64,000 nucleotides of DNA from Pictodentalium vernedei (lineage: Eukaryota; Mollusca; Scaphopoda; Dentaliida; Dentaliidae). The stretch is taken from the NCBI GenBank assembly GCA_031216915.1, contig CM062290.1, positions 165,208,453 to 165,272,452 of the forward strand, read 5' to 3'. This document shows positions 1-10,800 of this stretch, piece after piece (the first letter of the stretch is position 1; each line of letters opens with the position of its first letter). Both the position numbers and the translations under genes were made by a program. The notes beneath the pieces are model-generated. The model made no database searches. It was not told the origin of the DNA and worked only from the letters and a program-made list of their open reading frames with translations.

Positions 1-208
1 TATGTTGGATAAAGGGTAAGACGTGATAAATATTAAACATGTCAGATGCTATGGATTTAACTCTTTTAGCTCATGATGCATATACTTCTTTTCGCAAATT
101 GGCTGCACTTTAATAATCTGTGGCATTCAGCAGTGCCATTATATTGGGAGCACTAATGTTTGTTTTAAAGGTTCATGGTTACCCCCCTTCCTCCCACCAG
201 CACCAATA

Positions 209-617
209 CAGTGGAACCCTATTAATTGAATAACCACTTTGCCAATGAAAATTATTCAATTAACAGGGACTGTGTTACTTTCCTGTATTCTAGAGATAAA
301 TTTAGCATTTATTCTATTATATCGTGTTTGACAGAGATCCATGAGCTCTGTCAAACAAGATACAATAGATTAAATGCCTGTATTGGATGTACAGAGGACA
401 AACAGGTCTGTAAACAAAGGAAAACTGGGACAAGTCAGGGTAAATTCCCGACAAGTTACAAGATTTATTCAATTAACAGGCCTTTACTCCATAACCAAAA
501 TTCAATTAACAGGTCAAATTTGTACTGGGGGTTAGGTAAGTGGTTTTGTGTTGGGAAGTTATATTCAATTAACAGGGTTATTCAGTTAAGAGATATCCAA
601 TTAAGTGGGCTCCACTG
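209..617. mobile_element. TA-flanked MITE, family T, copy 1 (pogo/Tigger-like)
   Basis: Seen: starts TA|CAGTGGAACCC and ends with the inverse, CTCCACTG|TA. Inside it 'ATTCAATTAACAGG' recurs several times, and there is a hairpin at about 305-378. No transposase is present, so it is non-autonomous. The open frame through it is an accident of this repeat. Known: TA target duplication with CAGTG termini is usual for Tc1/mariner-pogo elements. The superfamily is inferred from the ends only. Confidence 0.7.
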
Positions 618-621
618 TACC

Positions 622-1171
622 ACCATATCAAGAGACAGTGTCAAACTCGACAGTTATGTATATCAAACAGTGGTGGAGCTATGGGGAGGCTTTACCTATC
701 ACTTTAAACTTTTCATAGTATTTGTTTAACCTTGACATGTGTATCTCTGTTAAAAAGAGCAACGAAAGAAGTATTGCATGTGAACTTGGTTTTACACCAG
801 TATTTCTGTAGGTACATTGCTTGTTTTGTGATTGGCTCAGAGAACACTCTTTTTTTTATTTATAGTTAAGAATGACTACTGATAAGTTTTAGCAGTTAGT
901 GGTGGACTTTGATATACATATTGAGATTTCGAAGAACAATTATTGAATTAAAATGATAACCGATTTTGTGCTTGATTGTTTTTTTCATCAGCAGAGTACG
1001 TGCTTTTTTCAGCAGCCCAAGTGTAATATGACACTATATCTTGGTTGAAAAATCATAGTGAGCACTTTCTAATGAAGTATACATGGTTAGGTGCCCCTTT
1101 ATCAGCCCTTGAAATTGGCCTTCATAAAATGTGGAAGATCCTGTAGCAGATAAATGCAGTCACAAAACATA
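622..1171. other. No recognisable feature
   Basis: AT-rich sequence without a convincing ORF, splice-flanked exon, TIR or tandem repeat. Confidence 0.5.
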
Positions 1172-1274
1172 GGGAGTGGATCCTGCATAATTGGATATTT
1201 CTTAATTGAATACCCCTGTTAATTGCATATAATTTTCAAACACCATGCCTTCAGTTCAAATTTGATCTGTTAAT

Positions 1275-1502
1275 CTCCCCATGGGACACCTGGGAAGTGA
1301 AGCAGTGCTTGTATACTATGGTAAACCAGCTTTATTTTACTGGTAGAATAGGAATCAGTCACCAATGCCTGGGGTAGAAGTCCTCAAAAGTGGGAAACAT
1401 GGGTATAAACCATTGGCTGCACTTGACTTTATATCCATCTTGCAGTCAGGATTAGCCATTGTGCAGAAATATGTGACCTTAAACACCAATAAATAAATAA
1501 TA
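1275..1502 (+). repeat. SINE-like repeat X, full copy
   Basis: A 228-bp unit flanked by a perfect 12-bp target duplication, TGATCTGTTAAT (1263-1274 and 1503-1514). It ends in a CACCAATAAATAAATA tail. Its last 55 bp match the tail of the tRNA/5S SINEs here ('GATTAGCCATTGTGCA...'). I see no clear pol III box, so the head may be missing or of another origin. Confidence 0.7.
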
Positions 1503-1546
1503 TGATCTGTTAATTGCATATACACTGTAGTTATAGTAGGCTTCTC

Positions 1547-1794
1547 TTAACTCCTTACCCAATGCGTACAATATCAAAATTTATTATTTTAATTATTTTT
1601 TCAAATTTTTCAAAAAATTTAAACAAAACCACATCATGTGACCCTTATTTGGAATGAGCCCATCAAGCTCCTTCCAATGAGGGTTCACATGTGTGGTTTT
1701 TATTGAAATTTTTTTTTTTAAATAATATTTTTTCAACTGCGCAGTTTGTATATTATGTGGGTGGATGTGACCAAATCGATAGGCAATGAGTTAA
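1547..1794. mobile_element. TTAA MITE, family P1 (piggyBac-like, foldback)
   Basis: Bounded by TTAA. The left end reads TTAACTCCTTACCCAATGCG; the right end has decayed to GGCAATGAGTTAA. A central degenerate inverted repeat surrounds 'GGAATGAGCCCATCAAGCTCCTTCC'-type sequence at about 1650-1690. Known: piggyBac elements insert at TTAA and begin CCC. Inferred: non-autonomous piggyBac-like. Confidence 0.6.
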
Positions 1795-1955
1795 TTGAAT
1801 GAAAACTGTGATCTTACACAGAATTGCTCTGACAACCACTGAATTTCCTAGTTTATAGAACATTTCAGCCTCAACACATTCAATATTAGCAATATTTTAT
1901 TTATTATCTTGTTTGGCAAAGCACCTTGAGCTTTAGCAAACAATATATAATAGAT

Positions 1956-2207
1956 TTAACCCTTAAGCCCCCATATAGCCCCAAACCGCCACTTTTATAT
2001 TGCATTGAAGCAGGTGCTCCCTTGTGTAATCTTTTTTATTACTCTTGTGTGTAGACTGAAATTTCCCTGGCAGTGGTTCTACATCACTGCTGGCTGCCTA
2101 TATAGGCAGCCAGCAGTGATGTAGAACCACTGTCAAGTCATCAATAACTATGTAAGCAGAAAAAGGCCATAAATACTTTAAAATTAATCTGAGGACTTAA
2201 GGGTTAA
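1956..2207. mobile_element. TTAA MITE, family P2, with a perfect 62-bp palindrome
   Basis: TTAACCCTTAAG... and ...CTTAAGGGTTAA ends. Positions 2071-2132 form a perfect palindrome centred on CCTATATAGG. It sits inside a T-family MITE, at a site that in other copies reads AGATTAAATGC. See the finding on covarying hairpin arms. Confidence 0.75.
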
Positions 2208-2334
2208 TGCTCAGTTTATTTCTAGAATACAGAAAAATTAGTAGTATTTCAGTTAAAAGGGTTATACTGTACTCTTGTTATTTTGTGGCTACAATCTGTA
2301 TAGTGACCAGACTTCATTCTTGATTATACCCAAT

Positions 2335-2745
2335 ATGGACCCCGGGAAGTTGGGCATGCTTCTTTACTGTGATAAACAGGTTAAGCTTTTCAGGTCAAGC
2401 AGGACTCTGTAACTGTGGTAAACAAATTCTACTTTATTGGTTAACCCTATACCCAACTTAATGGCCCAAACCGGCAAGCTCTATTCACTGAAATTGCCAT
2501 TTGAGCTCGTTCTAATGAGGGATCATAAGTTGTGTTTTTGACGCCAAAAATGAAAAAAAATTAGTTATTCAATAATTTTGTTTTCAAGCGTCGTCTGCTT
2601 TTCATGTTAGGTAAAGGGTTAAAAATAGGACTCACAACCAGTAGGTATAAAAGAGTGCTTACACTTGACTTCATTCCTATGTTGCGGTCATGAGATAGCC
2701 AAAGATGCTAAAAGTGACCATAAACACCAATAAATAAATAAGGAG
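2335..2745 (+). repeat. SINE-like X copy interrupted by a P1 MITE
   Basis: X sequence at about 2335-2440 resumes at 2623 ('AATAGGACTCACAACC') and ends in a CACCAATAAATAAATA tail. A second, shorter tail-like fragment follows at 2760-2825. The interruption is the TTAA element at 2441-2622. Confidence 0.55.
2441..2622. mobile_element. TTAA MITE, family P1
   Basis: TTAACCCTATACCCAACTTA at the left and GTTAGGTAAAGGGTTAA at the right. The left half of the central hairpin has partly decayed; 'GAGCTCGTTC' remains at about 2503. Confidence 0.65.
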
Positions 2746-2825
2746 GTACTAGCCATTATACTTTTGTTCTGGTCATTGCATGGCCATAGATGCTGGACAT
2801 GACTTTAAAGTACCAATAAAAAATA

Positions 2826-3880
2826 TTGATTTTACTGGATACATGCAGATGACTTTTGAAGCAATGTGTTTGCTATTTAGTATGAGCAATCCTAACAAAG
2901 GCCCTTCAGTCATTACAATCATCTGGAGGCTTCTTATTACAGTCTGGGGTTAGGAGTGCATCACAGTGAAAAAATCACAGATTAGGCTTGTGTTTAAAAT
3001 TGGTGTCTGGCCTCATTGGTACTAACTTGTGCTTCATTACACTAATAAAGAGGTGACTGGATCAAATGCTACCTGAATCTATCACACTGCATCCTTGAGC
3101 AAGATACTTCATTCACCTTACATTATTAGAAGTATGGTGGCAGAGTGGCACATTGATTGTGGTTGCACATTCTTCAGCCAGTGAAGTTGATTTTCAATCG
3201 AGGCACCCTTGCCAGGCTAATGAGTTGAAAAGTGTGACAATTATTTGGTGCTACTTCATTGTTCTTTCCTGGGACTTGGTCTCTCTCAACCCCTAGGTGT
3301 ACCAGCACGATATGTTCCTGTATTGAAAGTGTTGTTGAATTTAGTGTTGAAACAATTCATTGATTAGTCAAAGACAATGTGATTAGTAGTATTACCTAGT
3401 CAATAAAAAATTCCTGGTTGACTAATCATCAACATATTCATTACACACCCATTAAACTTTAAACCCTTGTATTCAGTGGAATCTATGTTATGACATAAAT
3501 GTTTTCTGTATTCAACTGGTGATGTATAAGCCAGAACATTTTTCCCAGTACTGTTTATACTAGTTCCTTTCCCGTCAAGTCATTAGTTATGCTTCGAAAA
3601 GTTTCCAAATTTCATTATACAATTACTGATCGATTGTCACTTCGTGTGAAAATGAAAACGTTCAAAGCAAAATAATGTCTCTTCACAAAAAAATTAGTTA
3701 ACCAAAAATGAGATATTATTTAAAAAAAAACAATCATTTCAAACCAGTCAAGAACTGTAACTTGGTTTGAGGGTCCCATTATATCTAAATTGGTCAACTT
3801 GATTTCGGTAAATCTTTGGACATCTTGACATGCTTCAGACTTCTTTTAAAAAAGTTTCTCCCAGCTGTTTTGCAAATCTG
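2826..3880. other. No gene seen; degenerate SINE-like traces
   Basis: Around 3090-3330 there are weak SINE-body echoes ('CATCCTTGAGCAAGATACTTC'-like). Nothing else could be supported. Confidence 0.4.
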
Positions 3881-3890
3881 TGCAAATTTA

Positions 3891-4200
3891 TACTTATATT
3901 TTTACTAACAGTAATAGCCGCCAAATGGTTAGGTATGAATGGACACCAGCTGAAGGGAAAAAGCGATATGAATTTCAACATACACGCCCAATAGAAAAAG
4001 ATGAAAAATGTAATTTAGACTGGTTCCCAAAATGTTGTTTTGATTTACTTATATTTTTACTAACAGTAATAGCCACCAAATGGTTAGGCATGAATGGACA
4101 CCAGCTGAAGGGAAAAAGCAATATGAATTTCAACATACACGCCCAATAGAAAAAGATAATGAATGTAATTTAGACTGGTTCCCAAAATGTTGTTTTGATT
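3891..4200. repeat. 155-bp direct tandem duplication
   Basis: Two adjacent copies (about 3891-4045 and 4046-4200) differ at only a few bases. Each encodes a similar short peptide (...EWTPAEGKK...). Because 155 is not a multiple of three, the two lie in different frames, which argues against coding function. Confidence 0.75.
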
Positions 4201-4334
4201 TTTTATCGATCCATTTTATCAGTACAGCTTCAAACAAAACAAACGAACTCTTCACCTTTAGGCTTAACCTTCGGAAATTAAAATGTGTTTATTTAAATGA
4301 ATTTTAATCCATGAGATGTGTAATAAACACAGAA

Positions 4335-4495
4335 CGCGATGTGTGTATGAATCGGTGGGTGTTTTACATAACTAGTTGGAATGGCGTAGTCAAATTTCGC
4401 TTGAGCCTATGGCTTTCGCTATATTTGATGACACCATTTCAACTCATTATTTAAGACGCCCACCAATTCAAACATACATCGCATTTTGTCTATAT
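4335..4495. repeat. Long imperfect inverted repeat
   Basis: The arm beginning 'CGCGATGTGTGTATGAATCGG' (about 4336) pairs with '...CAATTCAAACATACATCGC' ending near 4492. The spacer includes 'AACTAGTTGGAATGGCG' and a related inverse. Confidence 0.6.
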
Positions 4496-4778
4496 ATCCC
4501 ACTTCCCAACACAAGTTACAGTTCTTGACTAGTACATTTTATCTTTTGTGAGTTTTGTCACCACATCAGTTTATTCGGCAACAAGCTTGTAACATAATTA
4601 ATCTTTAATCACTGTGAAAACGGTACTTGTACAATAATAAAATGGCCATGAAACACACTAACCATTGACTAACCGATTGCTTTTACAATTGGAGACGCTG
4701 TAACCTGATATGAGGAGTTTCATTCTGACTGCACTACATGTATAAGGAAATGATTAGTCAATTCTAATATGCCCTAGT

Positions 4779-5293
4779 CAGACCTGGCAGTCTAGAAAAG
4801 CAAAGAGTGCAAAACAATTGCCCTCCTCCGATTACTTTGGAGTGCAGTTGCACCTGGAATGTTCAATGCATATACTTGTATGCTATTTTGGTTATATTCA
4901 CTTCAAGGTATTACTGTTGTGACTGAAAAATTGTTCTACATTCAGCCACACAGTGGAAAAATTGGCACACACATCTTCTCATTATTCAAAATGTTGCATT
5001 AAATTCTTATGTGACTGTCTTCTACACTCAAAATGGGTTGAAATGTGACATAGAATGGGTCATGAATTATTGCAAATCAATGCAACATTGACAAATCGTC
5101 CAATGAGTTGCAATGTGTTCTATGTGCCTACATTGGAACTCAGGGGACGAAATGATAACAAATTTTAAAGGCAGTCCCAAACAGGTCTGGCATTCCAGAA
5201 AATCAAGAGGTGCAAAAACTTGCCCTCCTCAATTTTTTCTAGGCATGCAGTAGGCGTGCAGCATTCCTGCACTCCTAAAGAATGCCAGGCCTG
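4779..5293. mobile_element. Non-autonomous DNA transposon with 6-bp TSD, copy 1
   Basis: Starts CAGACCTGGC, ends GCCAGGCCTG, flanked by CCTAGT on both sides (4773-4778 and 5294-5299). Closely related to 63331-63842 over its length, including a 'GGTCTGGCATTCCAGAAAAT' block near the right end. No ORF. The superfamily is unresolved: some hAT groups and Dada elements make 6-bp duplications. Confidence 0.75.
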
Positions 5294-5542
5294 CCTAGTC
5301 GTTTCAACACTGGTTGAATTACAGAGAACAGACCAGAAAAGTTCATTGTGGCATGTGGTGTAGTGAAGGATTAAAAAATGCCAAGTTTTGTGTATAAATT
5401 CAAGGATGTATGTTTTATATTAAACCTTCACCTTACAAATGATCCAAATTTACCGAAATATTTTGAACTATTTAGTCAAAACAGATCGATACATTTCCTT
5501 CACAAACTGCTTATTCATTAAAATAAGGTTGATTAGCTCATT

Positions 5543-5545
<3 letters not shown>

Positions 5546-5572
<27 letters not shown>
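5546..5572. repeat. (GT)n microsatellite
   Basis: Uninterrupted GT dinucleotides followed by a G-rich stretch. Confidence 0.95.
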
Positions 5573-5573
<1 letters not shown>

Positions 5574-6231
5574 CTGTGCAGGAGGTGGGGGTGGGGGGTG
5601 GGAGACATGATCTGTGCCTTAAAAACTAATGGAATAAAATTTCCAAAAGAAACATTGATGTAGTTATAGATAGATTGTGTCAGATGAAGGGTTAATGGCC
5701 AATACCATAAATCATTTCCTGGTAAAGTGTTTGGTTGATTGCAGTAATCATTATTTGTTTATCGATTATCTTGTTACAATTTGTTGGACAGACCTGTACA
5801 GTTTAGAAATTAAAGTGACTAGACAAAAGGTTACCTTAATTATTTTCATGCAACCCATTTTCTTTCAGGTAACCTTGTTTTTAAGATTTGGTAAGCATGA
5901 GAAAACTAAACTAATAATGATAGGTAGACCAGGTATACTGAGACTAATTTAAATGTTCCAAAACACTGCAGTCTGTCTCATTATTTTTTTTTATCACAAA
6001 CCTGTGATTGGAGCACCCTTTCCAACATTGTGTTACATCATAGCAGTTTGTCATAGTTCTGGTAGTTAACAATGTATACAATACCAATTAAAGTAAAGAT
6101 ATTTGACTTAAGATCCAGTAATATTGGCAAACGAAAAATCAGTCATCCTGTTTATTTTCAGGTGACCGGTGTGTGAATGAAACGTTTGTCTGCCTCCTTT
6201 ATACAAGTAGTATTTAAAATTTGGGGTTTCT
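5573..6231. other. No recognisable feature
   Basis: No exon, TIR or repeat that I can support. A 22-nt segment with splice-like borders near 5870 was considered and rejected. Confidence 0.4.
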
Positions 6232-6467
6232 TTAAACACTTGAAGGCCCATTTCCAACTTGCATAACTTTTTACTGCCACATCAGTCCATCTTTGAGTAA
6301 ATGTGCAAGTTACATTCTAAATGGCCAGACATTTGTTTCTTGGCAAGTCTTGGCTTCCTATATATGCAGCCAACACTTGCCTAGAAACAGCCGCAAAGCC
6401 ACAGGATGTAGACATTCAATGTACAGAAGAACTGTATCACAATTTGCTGTCGTACTCTAAGGGTTAA
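6232..6467. mobile_element. TTAA MITE, family P2, degenerate
   Basis: TTAA ends with ACACTTGAAGG... and ...CTCTAAGGGTTAA. The internal hairpin at about 6330-6395 (TGTTTCTTGGCAAG... / ...CTTGCCTAGAAACA) has a different stem sequence from the other P2 copies. Confidence 0.55.
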
Positions 6468-7717
6468 TTATCCTGTTCCACCAATAATAGATCAGTTGGC
6501 TTTTATATTAAATGGTTACTATCTACTAACTGAATCCAGTACTGTGAAATTTGATAGACACACTTTTTTGCTTTTCCCAACAAGGGGATCAGAACCTGCT
6601 GTCCAAACATGTCTTTTGAAACACAAAAGGGTATTATCAGACTTAGCATATAATAATATAAGAGAATGTTTCTATGGTGACAAACATTAAAAACCAAAAT
6701 CTGAAAAGGATCTTACCTTAACTTTACTTCATCCTTCCTTTCGGGAAATGTGTCTGTGCACATACACCTGTGGAAATGTCGAGCATCACAAAACACAAGG
6801 TGCTCAAATCCCCAAATTACATCTCAACTGATAAAGAGTTTCTTGGTAAAGTGATAAAATACTGTGTCCCAGTTGCTCTCTCAGGTGTGAGTTTTAAGAT
6901 TACATCAGTGTGTGCAATGAAACTTAAGATTCTAAAGCTGAAAAAGAACCATTGTAAGTAAAGTGTACACACAATTAAAATTGATATTCATCTCAAATTT
7001 TAATTCCAATTTCAATTTATTTGAAAAATTTAAGCTGGAGATATATCATGATGTTGCATTAATTTCCAAAGCTACTTTTGAGCTATGTGTAGATTCATTT
7101 CACCCGACAAATAAAATATATTTTATTTGGCCCTTTATTAGTCAGTTTCAAAATAAAGTCTTTTTTCAGAGTAGTTTTATTGTAAAATCATTGAAGTGTG
7201 TTGTTAATTGGCATGTGTTTTTAAAAGAATCATATATTTCTTTTTTACAACTGTTTATCCCATGTGTAACTGTATATTTTTGTTGTAATTTGAAACTACT
7301 CACAAGTCACTTCAGAAAAAAAGAGATAACGGGATATTTTCTTTGCTTTGTTGTGATTCTGTATCCGCAAACAATGGTATCCAGTCATGTGTAGATTTCT
7401 AAGTGCATGTTTTCAAATTAAGTTAGTAATTTCAGATGATGATACCTCTTGAGTTCAAAAGGTCTTGGTGATAAATGGGCCTCTTCACAATGCTAATTTA
7501 CGTCTGAACATTTTGTCATATTCTAACGGTGCCTTTGCCACATTCAGGTTGTGTGCCTTTGATGTGGTTGAATATTTCACGGCAATATTAAATAATACTA
7601 TTTTGAAATAACTTAAATTTTTTAAAAATTGTTTGTTGGTTTTTGAAAAATGTATTTATGATATATGCAATACCAATTTCTACTAAAGGTGAAGAGTAGA
7701 TATCTTTCTTCAGCTGG
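6468..7717. other. No gene supported
   Basis: AT-rich. Short open frames here have no recognisable domains and no paired consensus splice sites. Confidence 0.4.
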
Positions 7718-8735
7718 TTACCCAGGAAAACCCCAGGAAGTGGAATAGTGCTCGTTTACTGTGGGAGTCAAGTTTTGCTTCACTGGTTTAACTCCTTGCA
7801 AGCTGGCAGTTTATATTCCTGCCCAGAACAGGAAATCATCAACCACCAAAATAAGTATAATTTGGCCACTTTTAACCAAACTGTCCACACAAGTTAAATT
7901 GACTTTCTCAACAATGGTTTCAGGAGTACATTTTCCGGAATTTTCAATTAAATCAAGCCATTTTTACTTTACAGCAGCCATGATGAGATTTGCTGGAAAA
8001 TATTTTTTAAAATATCACGTGGGTTCGGGAAATTTGTTTGCTGTATACAGGGGCCGAATACAGGACCCTTTCCCAATGGCATTTAGGTATGATTTTTCCC
8101 AATTCTCAACCCCCAGATTTCCCAGTGTCATTCCCCTCTCAAACAAAAAGTTAATGCGCCAATGGTGTCCAGAACTGAATGTTCATAAGACCTCAGAAAA
8201 CCATTGGTTTTCTAAGGCCCTATGACCACCCAATTCAGTCACCAATTGTGCATTAAATTTAAATTGCTTGTCTAATGAAGCTTAGAAAGTGTCTGAATTC
8301 AAAGGCAAATGGCAAGTTAATTCTTTAATGATATAAGAATTGTTTACTTGGATGGACATGATTCCATGTGACTGTTTTTTATAAAACTTACTTGTAGCAT
8401 ATATACAGTTGTTCAGGTATCGGTCATAATATTCTCTGTTCAATTCAAATGTAAAATTCTTATTGAAATGTAAAATTCTTAGTCTGTATGTTTCTTCCCT
8501 TCCAAAACAAATCCCAGTTGGATTGATGCAAATTTTCCGAATGGCATGGGCCCTGGACCTTTTCCCAAAGAGAGGAGAAGAATCCCTGGGGTTAAGAATT
8601 AATAGGATCCAGTAACTAATGTCTTACATGAAAGTCCTCTAAGGTTGGCAACATGATTATTATCAATTGGTTGAACTTGATATTGTGGTTAAGATATAGC
8701 CAAAGATGCTGAATGTGACCTCCAACCTCTGCACA
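7718..8735 (+). repeat. SINE-like X copy split by a TTAA element
   Basis: X sequence ('CCCCAGGAAGTGGAATAGTGC...') runs to about 7787 and resumes at about 8603 ('TAGGATCCAGTAACTAATG...'), ending near 8735 without the usual A-rich tail. Confidence 0.5.
7788..8602. mobile_element. TTAA MITE, family P4, with further inserted sequence
   Basis: TTAACTCCTTGCAAGCTGGC at the left, GGGGTTAAGAATTAA at the right, matching other P4 ends. P4-like internal sequence ('GCAGCCATGATGAGATTTG') runs to about 8020. About 8025-8585 is foreign, with its own hairpin around 8170-8240. Confidence 0.5.
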
Positions 8736-8744
8736 ATATGTCGA

Positions 8745-8935
8745 AAAATATCAAATGTCAAGCTACAAATTTTTCCTGTAATTCATCTAGGATTTGAGCC
8801 AATTCAATCTTGTTTGGCAGAGCTCAATGAGCTGTGTAAAACATGATTGAATTGGTTAAAGTCCAAGTCACATTTTGAGACAAGTTTACCACTTGATATT
8901 TTGATATCAGTGTACAGAAGGTAAAACCCTAATGA
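8745..8935. mobile_element. TTAA-type MITE, family P3, fragment
   Basis: Contains the P3 blocks 'CAAGCTACAAATTTTTCCTG', the hairpin 'GCCAATTCAATCTTG.../...GATTGAATTGG' with tip GAGCTC-AAT-GAGCTG, and the right-end block 'GATATCAGTGTACAGAAGG'. The terminal TTAA is degraded on both sides. Confidence 0.5.
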
Positions 8936-9024
8936 ATAATAAATAATTTTTAAACTGGAGGAGTGCTATCTTATTTTTTGTTGAGGTGCGTCAACAATTT
9001 AACCTTTGTTTTGATGAAGGTCGA

Positions 9025-9605
9025 TCGATGTGCATCCATCCATCTCTGTCTGTCCTCATCACAGTGTCAGCATGATAACTTGAAGAAACTTTATCCTATT
9101 TTTACCAGATTTGTTCAACTTGAGAATTTCTTGGATGAGTTCGAAAACTTCCTGCCCAAGTTTTTTTTCAGGAGTTAAGGCTCTTGGATTGTTTTTTTCT
9201 TTGAATTTCTGGCTTGCAGGCAGTGTCAACATGATAACTTAGACAAACGATATCTGGTTTTTGCAAAATTTGGTCTATGGGGGCTTATCGAGGATGTCTT
9301 GGATAAGTTTTCTGCCCAAATTCTTTCAAGACTTATGTCCCTTAGATTGAATTTCTGACTCGGGGACACTGTCGCACGATAACTTGAACATACATCATCC
9401 AGTTTTTACCAAATTTGGTGTGTTGGTTATACTTGAGAATGTCTTTGATAAGTTCGAGAAACAGTCCTACATGAATTTTCTGTCAAGAGTTATGCTCCTT
9501 AGATTGTTTTCTTGTTTGAATTTCTACTCTGGGGTGTTGTCGGCATGATAACTTGGAACAAACTTCATCTGATTTTAACCAAATTTGTCGTATGGCTCTT
9601 AGATT
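9025..9605. repeat. Tandem array, about 155-bp core, four units, with CATC/CTGT-rich start
   Basis: 'CATGATAACTTG'-type cores start near 9063, 9219, 9366 and 9537, preceded by 'CATCCATCCATCTCTGTCTG'. This layout (microsatellite plus roughly 150-170-bp cores) is like pearl/Helentron-derived elements known in molluscs. The family assignment is by resemblance only. Confidence 0.55.
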
Positions 9606-9884
9606 GTTTCCTAGTTTCAGTATTTGCATGTGCTAGCACAGGTTTCCTTTTAGCCACCACAATTTGACCACAGCATCTCTGATCCGAACCTCTTGTTGGT
9701 AGTTTAAACTTTCATTAATAATTATTTATGTGACCTTATACTCAACATAACTTGAAGATGATAGTTATTATATATACCTCCAATATTTTTATGCTCTCTG
9801 AAAAAATTTGAGGGGAGCCCATAGTTGCCGCTTTGTCCATCCATCTGACCATCCAACTGTCTGTCCATCTGCAGCGATGATATT

Positions 9885-10270
9885 TCACCAGTGAGCTCTG
9901 CCAAACAAGATATAATAGAATAAATCCTCAGTTTATAGGAGCAATTCCTGTTTATTGTATACTTCTGTTAACCCTTTCCTACGCATACGATATCAAAATT
10001 TGTTATTTTAATTATTTTGTTTTAAAACTTTTTTCCAAAATTTGACCAAGACTGTTTCATGTGACCCCCCTCCCCCCCCCCCCCCCATTGGTATGAGCTC
10101 GTTCCAGTGAGGGGTCACATGATATGGTTTTGTTGAAATTTTTGGAAAATTTCTTTTTTATTTGCAATGCCCAGTTCATAAACTTTGCTTGTGGATGAGA
10201 TGATTTGTTATGTAAAGTGTTAATTTGCATATTTTTCATTGCCAAAGTGAATATTCAATCGACAGAATAT
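9885..10270. mobile_element. Family T MITE fragment with a P1 MITE inside
   Basis: T-family sequence ('GAGCTCTGCCAAACAAGA' onward; then 'CATTGCCAAAGTGAATATTC' after the insertion) in the inverse orientation. The P1 element at 9968-10223 occupies a TTAA of the 'CCTGTTAATTG' repeat motif. Confidence 0.55.
9968..10223. mobile_element. TTAA MITE, family P1, with a poly-C run
   Basis: TTAACCCTTTCCTACGCATA at the left, ATGTAAAGTGTTAA at the right. The left hairpin arm is interrupted by a C-rich tract at about 10065-10086. The right arm 'GAGCTCGTTCCAGTGAGGGG' is intact. Confidence 0.65.
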
Positions 10271-10800
10271 TGGGAAGAGGGGTTGACTTTGACATATTCT
10301 CAAATAGAAGTGCATGTCACTCTAAACTCTTATGCATATCACATTTTAATGTTTGTTTGGCTATATGAGATAAATTATTATGCGGTATGTGGTTTGGCAT
10401 TGAAAAGGATCACCAACCAGAAAAGTGTCAGGTAAACTGATAGAGTGATGTATTGACTGATCAAAATATTGTCATATTTCCAATAGGTTAATGTGAAATA
10501 TGAAAGGTGAGCTTCTGTTGTGTCTATCCTGTGGTGTCAATAAATTATCAATAATTTAATCATCCCATTGAAGAAAATGTTATTGATCTGTCAAATTGAA
10601 AATCATAACCCTTTCAAAAAAAAACTTCCTTGTTTGCTGAGAGAACAAATAAAATAGTACAAGATGTCCAAATGATTCTGACAAGATATGATCCTGGCTG
10701 TTGAAAATGTTATTAAACTCTTAATAAACAAGAACACAAACATGCAGATATAGAGGATATCTACACTATTTTTGTGAATATCGGGCATTATCTCATGAGT
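10224..10800. other. No recognisable feature
   Basis: Short ORFs only. No repeat structure beyond the end of the T-family fragment. Confidence 0.4.

Larger units (their letters stand above)
1172..2269. mobile_element. Family T MITE (inverse orientation) broken by three insertions
   Basis: T-family sequence is recognisable at about 1172-1274, 1503-1546, 1795-1955 and 2208-2269, ending ACTG|TA. Between the pieces lie SINE-like X (1275-1502), a P1 MITE (1547-1794) and a P2 MITE (1956-2207). Removing these leaves about 370 bp, close to the intact copies (409-439 bp). The left end is degraded. Confidence 0.65.

Noticed and set aside
226-729. 167-codon open frame
   Set aside because: Lies in a family T MITE; the peptide mirrors the 'YSINR' repeat from ATTCAATTAACAGG.
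5865-5893. 22-nt microexon between TTTCTTTCAG and GTAAGC
   Set aside because: Too short to recognise, no neighbouring exons in a compatible phase; chance splice-like motifs are expected.
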